Positions 1-5,226 of a DNA stretch of 6,387 nucleotides are shown in pieces. The stretch covers positions 1 to 6,387 of the forward strand of contig CAMWQK010000053.1 of the NCBI GenBank assembly GCA_947176445.1. Direction: 5' to 3'. Source of the DNA: an uncultured Clostridia bacterium. Lineage in GTDB: Bacteria > Bacillota > Clostridia > Christensenellales > Borkfalkiaceae. Position 1 is the stretch's first letter, and each line of letters starts with the position of its first letter. The notes below the pieces were generated by a model. The model was given only the letters and a program-made list of their open reading frames with translations, was not told the DNA's origin and ran no database searches. Both the position numbers and the translations under genes were made by a program.

Positions 1-52
1 TATTCGTTCCGTCCGCCATCGACGTGCCGCCGAATTTACATACTTTAATCAT
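1..52 (-). CDS. lysC: Aspartate kinase, N-terminal fragment (cut by window edge)
   Basis: Reading leftward from the ATG at 52-50, the first 17 codons give MIKVCKFGGTSMADGTN. The KFGGTS motif at residues 6-11 is the nucleotide-binding signature at the N-terminus of aspartokinases, which phosphorylate aspartate as the first step toward lysine, threonine and methionine (and diaminopimelate for the cell wall). The start overlaps the last eight bases of the DUF1015 gene (ATGATTAA), with AAGGA and AGAG stretches upstream as a weak ribosome site, so it is probably translated by coupling to that gene. Related amino-acid kinases share the glycine-rich region, but KFGGTS followed by AD so near the N-terminus is most typical of aspartokinase. 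Which isozyme this is (lysC, dapG or thrA type) cannot be told from 17 residues; the symbol is the generic one. No lysine riboswitch can fit here because the start lies inside the preceding gene. Confidence 0.8.
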   Translation of the reverse strand, partial: MIKVCKFGGTSMADGTN

Positions 53-1214
53 AACTGATCTCTTTTCCTTCCAGATAATATCTTTTTTCCCTGCCCTCGC
101 CGATGGAGAAGGTCTTCTTGGGGAAGTTCTTCCCGCCCTTCAATGCGGGGAAGAAATCGTCCTTTTCGAGCGTCGGCATAAAGATGCCCACACTGTTCTC
201 CTCTTTGGATAATGCGAGAAGCTCCTCGTCGCCGTGAATATAGTCCACCCGCCCCGTGTTGGCGCGGATAAATTTTTCGATGAGTTCGTCCGTCTTTTCA
301 ACCGCTTCCGCCGCGGACTTCACGCCCGGATAGAGCACGTCGCCCTTCCGCTTGCACGGGAGATTGCGCGAGAAATAGTCGCACAACGCGTCCTTGTCGA
401 TCCCCTTTACAAGACGGTGAATGGGATAGAATACGACCGCGGGATCGTATACGTTGATGAGCTCGACGAGGGTAAAGCGCGCGGGGTGCATTCTGCGCTC
501 CGCCTCGGGAAGGGTCGCCTTGATCTCCTCCCAATACGTCTTTGCCGCCGCCACCGAATGATTGCCGTCTGCGATCGCAAAACAGGGATCGCCGCGGGAA
601 TGCAGGTCCTGCAACACGTCCTCCGCGATCTCCTCGGGAATAAATCTGCCGCGCAGTCTTCCGCCGCTCTCCATGAGTTCGAAGTCGTAGAGCTGTTCGA
701 GATCCTCGTCAAGCAGCGAGGAAATGACCTTGTTTTTCTTGTCCTTGAAAAAGACGAGTGCGTGCGGAAATTCGAGGAGACTCCCCCGTCTCACCGCGAC
801 GCGGGGCGGAAGCCGATCGGCAACGACCGCTTCCGACGAGCGAATGAGCGACTCCTCGCCCACTCTATAAGTATATTCTTCAAGATCGATGGATGCGAGT
901 ATTCCGCGGCGAATTCCCGTGGAAGTATACCGTTCGACGAGCATACACCCGCGCGGGAGCTTGTAGCATGCGCCCTGTTCAAGGGCGAGATACATCTCCT
1001 CGTGAATGCGCTCGATCCGCTCCTTCTGATCTTCGTCCTCCAAATAGCACTCGGGCAAAATAAAATGCAAGGTGGAAGGAACCGCTTTGACTGTTTCCTC
1101 CACCCGCTTCCAATACGCCCGATCGGACGTAAACTGATCACATGCGATGACCGACCAATGGTAAAAGTCGTCCGACGGGACGACGAGCCTCGGCACTCTG
1201 AGTGCGTACTTCAT
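45..1214 (-). CDS. DUF1015 (COG4198) family protein
   Basis: A 389-residue soluble protein with no signal peptide or membrane span. It matches the DUF1015 family as I know it, in full length. The N-terminus (MKYALRVPRLVVP) and a region around residues 18-36 (HWSVIACDQFTSDRAYW) are typical of the clostridial branch. The best conserved motif is IADGNHSVAAAK at 214-225; other hallmarks are YPIHRLV at 263-269 and PKKTFSIGEG..KRYYLEG near the C-terminus. The biochemical function of the family is not established to my knowledge. Clostridial members are often found near amino-acid biosynthesis genes, and here aspartokinase follows directly, which suggests a role in amino-acid or phospho-intermediate metabolism (inference). 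There is no ribosome site of its own: its ATG overlaps the TGA of the 36-codon gene upstream (ATGA), so translation is probably coupled. Its stop overlaps the aspartokinase start by eight bases. Confidence 0.85.
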   Translation of the reverse strand: MKYALRVPRLVVPSDDFYHWSVIACDQFTSDRAYWKRVEETVKAVPSTLHFILPECYLEDEDQKERIERIHEEMYLALEQGACYKLPRGCMLVERYTSTGIRRGILASIDLEEYTYRVGEESLIRSSEAVVADRLPPRVAVRRGSLLEFPHALVFFKDKKNKVISSLLDEDLEQLYDFELMESGGRLRGRFIPEEIAEDVLQDLHSRGDPCFAIADGNHSVAAAKTYWEEIKATLPEAERRMHPARFTLVELINVYDPAVVFYPIHRLVKGIDKDALCDYFSRNLPCKRKGDVLYPGVKSAAEAVEKTDELIEKFIRANTGRVDYIHGDEELLALSKEENSVGIFMPTLEKDDFFPALKGGKNFPKKTFSIGEGREKRYYLEGKEISYD

Positions 1215-1321
1215 ACGATGACGTTCGCGACAACGACGGTGAACACCGCAAGCACGAGTGCGAGAATTTTAAGGGGAATATGCTTTGTAAACGCCTTTTT
1301 GACGGCTTCTAAAAACTTCAT
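1211..1321 (-). CDS. 36-residue single-span membrane protein, CdaR/YbbR anchor-like
   Basis: The frame runs from ATG at 1321-1319 to TGA at 1213-1211. Residues 1-17 are basic and amphipathic (MKFLEAVKKAFTKHIPL); residues 17-36 form one hydrophobic segment (LKILALVLAVFTVVVANVIV) that ends at the C-terminus. A good ribosome site (GGAGGG at 1336-1331, nine bases before the ATG) lies in the tail of cdaA. The ATG shares one base with the cdaA stop (TAATG), and its own stop overlaps the DUF1015 start (ATGA). The frame therefore fills exactly the space between two genes, with overlaps at both ends, which strongly supports translation. In Bacillota the gene after cdaA is normally cdaR (ybbR), whose product has an N-terminal membrane helix of the type xxLKxLALxLAxxxW followed by extracellular YbbR domains. 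This product resembles only that helix, without its usual tryptophan and with no YbbR domain. I infer an orthologous remnant or minimal partner that sits beside the CdaA membrane helices; an unrelated small membrane protein is possible. Confidence 0.75.
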   Translation of the reverse strand: MKFLEAVKKAFTKHIPLKILALVLAVFTVVVANVIV

Positions 1322-2142
1322 TATTTTTTACCCTCCGCGTTGAATTCCTTCCAGTAGTATTCGCGTAAAAACTTTTTGAGTCCGTCCGAATCGACGTAGC
1401 GGGTGATGATCCCGCGCTTGACGACGGACACGATCCCCGTCTCCTCGGAGACGATGACCGTCATGACGTCCGCAACCTCGGTCACGCCGATGCCCGCGCG
1501 GTGACGGGTACCGAAGTCCTTCGGGTAATCCTTCTGCGTGAGGGGAAGGAAGCACCCAGCCGCCTGAATTTTATCGCCGAAGACAATCATTGCACCGTCG
1601 TGCAAGGGTGCTTTGGGAATGAAGATACCCTCGATGAGCTGGCTGGAAATATTCGAATTGAGCTGCACACCGCTCTCGACGATCTCCTTGGGAAGGTTGC
1701 CGTTGGAGAGCACGATGAGCGCGCCGGTATTCGACTTGGAGAGGTTCTGCACCGCCTTTACGATGCCGCTGATGTACTCTTCCGCACGCACGCCCACCTT
1801 CTTCTTGGGCGCGGATTCCTTGACGGTGCTGCCGCCCTTTTTGATGTTCCATACGCTTCGCTTGATCTCCACGTTAAACAGGAGCAGGAAGAATACGGAG
1901 AACATGAGCAGGAAGGCACAGAACGTCGTAATATCGAGCACCTCGGAAAAGAGCGAGACGAACCCGACGAGAAGAAGTACGAGCGTATACGTTACGACGA
2001 GCCGCTTTGCATTGTTCTCAACGAGAATTTTGAGTACGGTATAGATGAGCAGGAAACAGAGAAATCCTTCTAATACGTAGACCCAATGAAATTGTGTAAA
2101 GATGCGAGCGATCGCCTCTCCGACTTCCTTGAAATCGTTCAT
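1321..2142 (-). CDS. cdaA: Diadenylate cyclase CdaA (c-di-AMP synthase, membrane-bound)
   Basis: CdaA (DacA, YbbP) condenses two ATP into cyclic di-AMP, the second messenger that controls potassium and osmolyte transport and cell-wall balance in Bacillota. The 273-residue length is normal. Three membrane helices can be seen at about residues 19-40, 47-66 and 72-90, followed by a coiled linker (about 91-115) and the cytoplasmic DAC domain (about 118-255). Catalytic motifs are intact: DGA at 182-184 within PLHDGAMIVFGD, RHR at 213-215 within GTRHRAGIG, and SEETG at 232-236. The start is fixed by AAAGGAGG at 2154-2147 and a matching promoter upstream. The usual downstream partners cdaR and glmM are absent: a 36-residue membrane protein follows with a one-base overlap, then DUF1015 and aspartokinase. 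No c-di-AMP (ydaO) riboswitch can be fitted into the short leader. Confidence 0.96.
   Translation of the reverse strand: MNDFKEVGEAIARIFTQFHWVYVLEGFLCFLLIYTVLKILVENNAKRLVVTYTLVLLLVGFVSLFSEVLDITTFCAFLLMFSVFFLLLFNVEIKRSVWNIKKGGSTVKESAPKKKVGVRAEEYISGIVKAVQNLSKSNTGALIVLSNGNLPKEIVESGVQLNSNISSQLIEGIFIPKAPLHDGAMIVFGDKIQAAGCFLPLTQKDYPKDFGTRHRAGIGVTEVADVMTVIVSEETGIVSVVKRGIITRYVDSDGLKKFLREYYWKEFNAEGKK
1331..1336 (-). promoter_or_regulatory. Ribosome binding site of the 36-codon gene, inside cdaA
   Basis: GGAGGG on the minus strand, nine bases before the ATG at 1321. It falls in codons for the last residues of CdaA (AEGKK). Its quality and spacing are the main reason to accept the tiny downstream frame as a real gene. 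Confidence 0.7.
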
Positions 2143-2146
2143 ATTG

Positions 2147-2154
2147 CCTCCTTT
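2147..2154 (-). promoter_or_regulatory. Strong ribosome binding site of cdaA
   Basis: AAAGGAGG on the minus strand, four bases before the cdaA ATG. This is close to a full match to the anti-Shine-Dalgarno end of 16S rRNA, and it decides the start codon. Confidence 0.85.
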
Positions 2155-2194
2155 ATAGCATATCCTTTATTGCCTATAAAATGTGTCGATTTCT

Positions 2195-2223
2195 ATTATA
2201 CCGAAAATTGCAAGAAAATGCAA
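2195..2223 (-). promoter_or_regulatory. Sigma-A type promoter of the cdaA operon
   Basis: On the minus strand, TTGCAT (2223-2218) and TATAAT (2200-2195) are separated by exactly 17 bases. The -10 is perfect and the -35 matches four of six bases of TTGACA. The predicted start near 2188 leaves a leader of about 46 bases before cdaA. It lies in the only real intergenic gap of the window (2143-2245), which is AT-rich compared with the genes. The promoter would drive cdaA, the 36-codon gene, DUF1015 and aspartokinase. Confidence 0.8.
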
Positions 2224-2224
2224 T
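2207..2224. repeat. Short inverted repeat overlapping the cdaA -35 box
   Basis: On the minus strand ATTGCA (2224-2219) and TGCAAT (2212-2207) form a perfect six-base inverted repeat around a six-base centre, TTTTCT. It covers the -35 box and half of the spacer of the cdaA promoter, so it could be an operator. It could also act as a weak hairpin after holA, but the stem is AT-rich and the following T-run is only four bases. Confidence 0.4.
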
Positions 2225-2245
2225 ATTTTTAAGCGCGTGATTTCT

Positions 2246-3229
2246 TTAACCGAAAAAAATTTTTGCGACGGCGACGCCGAGCGCGCTGTTTTTTGTGTAG
2301 GTCCCGTTCTTCGCCCCGCAGGAGAGCGCAAACAGTTTGTTGTAGTACTCCTTCACCCGCGCGAGCCCCATCCGCGCAGCAAGCTCACGGTTTTTCTTGA
2401 CGGGGTACGGCTTCATGTTGAGTGCCTGCGCGATCTCCGCATCGCTGCCGCGCATCGTCGCGCACTCATAGAGCGATTTGAAGTGCGAGGTGAGCGAGGA
2501 CAAAATGGCGTTCTCGTCAAACCCCTTCTGCAAGAGATCGTACATAATTTCGGTAAATGTTGCATATGAACCGCGCGAAGCCGCCTGCGTCAGCTCGTAA
2601 ATTTTATACTCCGTATCCTTGGCGACGTACTCCTCCACTTCCTTCCGCGTCACCCGTCCGCCCTCACCGAGGAGAAGCGCGAGCTTATCCGTCTCGCTCT
2701 TCATACGCGCCGCATTCTGGGCGCAGTAGGAGACCATCATGCCCGCCGCGTCCGCATCGACGCTGAGCCCCGCACGCCGCATGACCCCGTACAGCCAGCG
2801 GGAGAGCACCTCTTCCTCTTCCCTTCCGCAATCGACGTACGTGATCCCCTTTTTGCGCTTTAAGTCGACCGTGTTCGCCTTCTTGCCGCTGTTGACGATG
2901 ATGAGCACCGTCGATTCGCAGGGGCTTTGCACGTACTTTTCCAGCACGCCCGTATAGTCGCGCTCGGTGGGATAAAATTCATACACGCGCGCAATGCGCC
3001 ACTCGTCGAAGAAGGGCGCGGCATACAGATCGTCGCGGAAGGAGACGAGCTTGTCCCCCTTCAACACCTCCCCCTCGTAGCGCACGTCGTTCAGAGAGGG
3101 CTGCATGAGCGCGCATGCCTCGCGAATGCTCTTTACCGCATGATCGCGAAAATACACCTCGTCTCCCTCGATGAGGTAGACGGGGCCGATTTCCGTTTTT
3201 AAGCTGCTTGCAAGCTGTGTGAATTTCAT
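2246..3229 (-). CDS. holA: DNA polymerase III, delta subunit
   Basis: HolA opens the beta sliding clamp as part of the clamp-loader complex (with tau/gamma and delta-prime) that loads it on primed DNA. The 327-residue length is usual. The N-terminus carries the family pattern YLIEGDEVYFRDHAVKSI (18-35); further matches are residues 172-188 (NAARMKSETDKLALLL region), DTEYKIYELTQAASRG at 205-220 (the linker into the collar domain) and MKPYPVKK at 272-279. Like other delta subunits it has an AAA+-like fold without a working Walker A motif. It follows comEC, the usual order in Bacillota. Its ATG overlaps the comEC stop as ATGA, and there is no ribosome site at proper spacing, so it is translated either by coupling or from the nearly leaderless mRNA predicted at 3239-3267. 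The gene rpsT, often found next to holA in this phylum, is not in the window. Confidence 0.93.
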   Translation of the reverse strand: MKFTQLASSLKTEIGPVYLIEGDEVYFRDHAVKSIREACALMQPSLNDVRYEGEVLKGDKLVSFRDDLYAAPFFDEWRIARVYEFYPTERDYTGVLEKYVQSPCESTVLIIVNSGKKANTVDLKRKKGITYVDCGREEEEVLSRWLYGVMRRAGLSVDADAAGMMVSYCAQNAARMKSETDKLALLLGEGGRVTRKEVEEYVAKDTEYKIYELTQAASRGSYATFTEIMYDLLQKGFDENAILSSLTSHFKSLYECATMRGSDAEIAQALNMKPYPVKKNRELAARMGLARVKEYYNKLFALSCGAKNGTYTKNSALGVAVAKIFFG

Positions 3230-5202
3230 GGTGATTTAATTATACCATCCTGGATAAAAAATATCAAGTCCCCGCGCTCGCCGCTCACAAATAAATCGGC
3301 TCCGAGCGCGCTTTTTCCTTCAAAATCGATCTCAATGAGCACGCCTTCCGTACTGAGTGCAAGTTTATGTTCGCTCTCATAGCGAAAATGGAGCGTGCCG
3401 ACGGAGAACGCTTCCGCAAACGTGATATCCGTCTCGCGCAAGCCCGTCTCCACCTCGCTCCGCGCGTAGATTTTATCCGCACTCAAAAACGCCGCAACGT
3501 TGATCGCGCGCACCTCGTCGGAAGAGAGCACGACGACCGCGTCTACGCTCCTTGCGTTGTACGATAGGAAACTCTCGCAATTTTTCAACGTGATGTCACC
3601 GTCGATGACGAGCACACATTCCCCGCCCGTTTTGATGAGAACAGCCGAACCGTCGCGGTTGCGGTATGTGACGATCTTACTGCCGCTCATCACTACATTT
3701 TCAAAAACAACGACAACGCAGAGCAGAACGAGCGCAATCCCCGCCGCCATTCCCCGCAAAGCAGGTCTCATGCGCAGACGCTCGCTTGCCAAGAGACAGA
3801 GAACGAGATAGACGCTCATTCCCGCGCCGAGGGTGAAACCGGTGATAACGAACGTCAGTTCCACGGAAGAAAAGACGAAGAGCAGAATTGAGATGAGACT
3901 CGACGGAAGTGCAAGGAAGAACCCCGCGGCAAACGGCAGCGCGAGCGAACACAGCGCGCAGACGATCAGACTTAAAAACACGACGGGGAGCGCGGGAATG
4001 ACGAAGAAATTGAGAAGCGTTCCCCATACCGAAACGTAGCCGAACGCTTCGAGCTGTACGGGCAACGTAAACGCCTGCACGGAGAACATTGCGGCAAGAT
4101 ACCCGCCAAGGAACTTCGGAAGTTTTGAAAGAGCGCGCGTGAGCGTGCCCGAAAAGAGCGCAAGCCCCAGACACGCCCCGAAGGAGAGCCGAAATCCCAC
4201 CGCCAGCCACTGCGCGGGCGAGTAGATGAGCACGGCAAGCGCGGCAACCCCGATGGACTGTAAAAAATCCGTCTTTCTGCCGATTGCGCCGTATACGCCG
4301 AGAATACCGCACATGAGAAATGCGCGCACGGACGACACGCTAAACCCGCACAGCGCAACGTAGCAGAGCGTCACCGCAAGTGCCGGAATGACGCGGTACT
4401 TCCTGCAAAATCGGAAGGCGAGCGACACTGCCGCATACAGAATGCCGATGTGCAATCCCGAGACGGCGAAGATGTGCGCGATTCCACCCTTCCGCACTGC
4501 GGTGAGAAGATCGCCGTCCATGCCGCCCGAATTGCCGGTGAGGAGCGCGTAGGCGATATCCGCCTCGTCGCCGCTCAGATTTTCGTGTAGACAGTCGAAG
4601 AGCCGTGCGTTCAGCCGCAAAAATACGTTTCCCGACTTTCCCGCGAGCGTAAACTCGCCAACGTTCGCCGTAAAGCGGATATCCTCGGTGAAGAGATATT
4701 CCGCATATGAATCGCCCTTTACCTCTTCGAAGGTCACGCGTTTGCAATTTGCCGTAAACAGGACGATATCGCCCGTGCGCAGCGTCTCGGCGGGGATCTG
4801 TACGAGCGCGCTGCCGCCCTCGCTCTCACCGTCGAAATACAAGTTCCCGAGCACCGCGCGCGAATAGCCGTTTTGGATAGAGATCTCCTCCACCGTTCCC
4901 ATGACGGCGTATTCGCCCGATGGCTTGCCTGATGAAAAGCGGACGACGCCAAAATGTGCAAGCCCCGCACCCATGCCCGCAAACAGCATGAGGACAGCGG
5001 CGATCGCAAAAATGCGCTTTCTTCCGATCGGAAAGATTGCGAAGAACAGAAAGACGAGCGGAAAAAGAAAATCGGAGGGTTTGAAACCTCCGATCGTCAA
5101 CCGGAAATAGGTGAATATCCCCAGCGAGCAAAACAGAGCACAGAACACAAAAACTCTGAAATTGACACGCGGTTTGCCGCCACATTCTTTCGTCTTTCGC
5201 AT
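3226..5202 (-). CDS. comEC: ComEC/Rec2 family DNA-uptake channel protein
   Basis: ComEC forms the inner-membrane channel that passes single-stranded DNA into the cytoplasm during natural transformation. The order is: two to three N-terminal helices (about 15-90), a DUF4131 OB-like outer domain (about 94-185), then the Competence domain with many helices (about 210-500). Its hallmark GGIAHIFAVSGLHIGIL is at 239-255, and SVRAFLM at 290-296. The C-terminal part (about 505-658) has the strand layout of the metallo-beta-lactamase domain of ComEC, but where the metal motif (HxHxDH) is expected the sequence reads VVVLSSDEVRAIN, and the only histidines after 505 are 605 and 612. The nuclease domain therefore looks inactive. 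At 658 residues it is shorter than well-studied ComEC proteins (near 770). The start is set by GAAAGGG (5214-5208) five bases upstream. It lies 24 bases after the helicase gene and overlaps holA as ATGA. No other competence genes are in view, so active transformation is not shown. Confidence 0.92.
   Translation of the reverse strand: MRKTKECGGKPRVNFRVFVFCALFCSLGIFTYFRLTIGGFKPSDFLFPLVFLFFAIFPIGRKRIFAIAAVLMLFAGMGAGLAHFGVVRFSSGKPSGEYAVMGTVEEISIQNGYSRAVLGNLYFDGESEGGSALVQIPAETLRTGDIVLFTANCKRVTFEEVKGDSYAEYLFTEDIRFTANVGEFTLAGKSGNVFLRLNARLFDCLHENLSGDEADIAYALLTGNSGGMDGDLLTAVRKGGIAHIFAVSGLHIGILYAAVSLAFRFCRKYRVIPALAVTLCYVALCGFSVSSVRAFLMCGILGVYGAIGRKTDFLQSIGVAALAVLIYSPAQWLAVGFRLSFGACLGLALFSGTLTRALSKLPKFLGGYLAAMFSVQAFTLPVQLEAFGYVSVWGTLLNFFVIPALPVVFLSLIVCALCSLALPFAAGFFLALPSSLISILLFVFSSVELTFVITGFTLGAGMSVYLVLCLLASERLRMRPALRGMAAGIALVLLCVVVVFENVVMSGSKIVTYRNRDGSAVLIKTGGECVLVIDGDITLKNCESFLSYNARSVDAVVVLSSDEVRAINVAAFLSADKIYARSEVETGLRETDITFAEAFSVGTLHFRYESEHKLALSTEGVLIEIDFEGKSALGADLFVSGERGDLIFFIQDGIIKSP
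3239..3267 (-). promoter_or_regulatory. Extended -10 promoter for holA inside the comEC 3' end
   Basis: On the minus strand TTGATA (3267-3262) and TATAAT (3244-3239) are 17 bases apart, and TGG directly before the -10 supplies the TGn of an extended -10 element. The -35 matches five of six consensus bases. The sequence also encodes the last residues of ComEC. The predicted start is about 3232, only some three bases before the holA ATG at 3229, so the transcript would be nearly leaderless; no Shine-Dalgarno sequence lies at the right distance. Activity is inferred. Confidence 0.65.
5061..5094 (-). terminator. Intrinsic-terminator-like hairpin within comEC
   Basis: On the minus strand ATCGGAGG (5094-5087) pairs perfectly with CCTCCGAT (5078-5071) around an eight-base loop, and is followed at once by TTTCTTTTTC (5070-5061). 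With the last stem base, nine of ten bases after the final A are T. It lies about 110-140 bases into the comEC coding region, in the transcribed orientation. The shape is that of a Rho-independent terminator or attenuator, although translating ribosomes would normally prevent it from folding. The same bases encode TIGGFKPSDFLFP, so chance cannot be excluded. Confidence 0.4.
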
Positions 5203-5207
5203 TGTTA

Positions 5208-5214
5208 CCCTTTC
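5208..5214 (-). promoter_or_regulatory. Ribosome binding site of comEC
   Basis: GAAAGGG on the minus strand, five bases before the ATG at 5202, in the 24-base gap after the helicase gene. It fixes the comEC start. I see no promoter in this gap, so comEC is probably transcribed from upstream. Confidence 0.6.
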
Positions 5215-5226
5215 TGAACGGACTGA

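Noticed and set aside
234..1343. Long plus-strand open frame of 369 codons opposite the DUF1015 gene
   Set aside because: It is antisense to a well-supported family protein, has arginine- and histidine-rich low-quality composition and no recognisable domain; it comes from GC-biased third positions of the real gene.
2152..2170. A two-codon leader frame (ATG CTA TAA) just before the cdaA ribosome site
   Set aside because: Its AAGGA-like stretch is only about one base from the ATG, too close to work as a ribosome site; probably chance in AT-rich sequence.
2143..2194. A c-di-AMP (ydaO) riboswitch before cdaA
   Set aside because: The leader from the predicted start is only about 46 bases, far shorter than that riboswitch, and none of its conserved blocks is visible.
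2207..2245. Intrinsic terminator after holA
   Set aside because: The only hairpin is six AT-rich pairs with a four-base T-run, too weak to call; the same bases serve the cdaA promoter.
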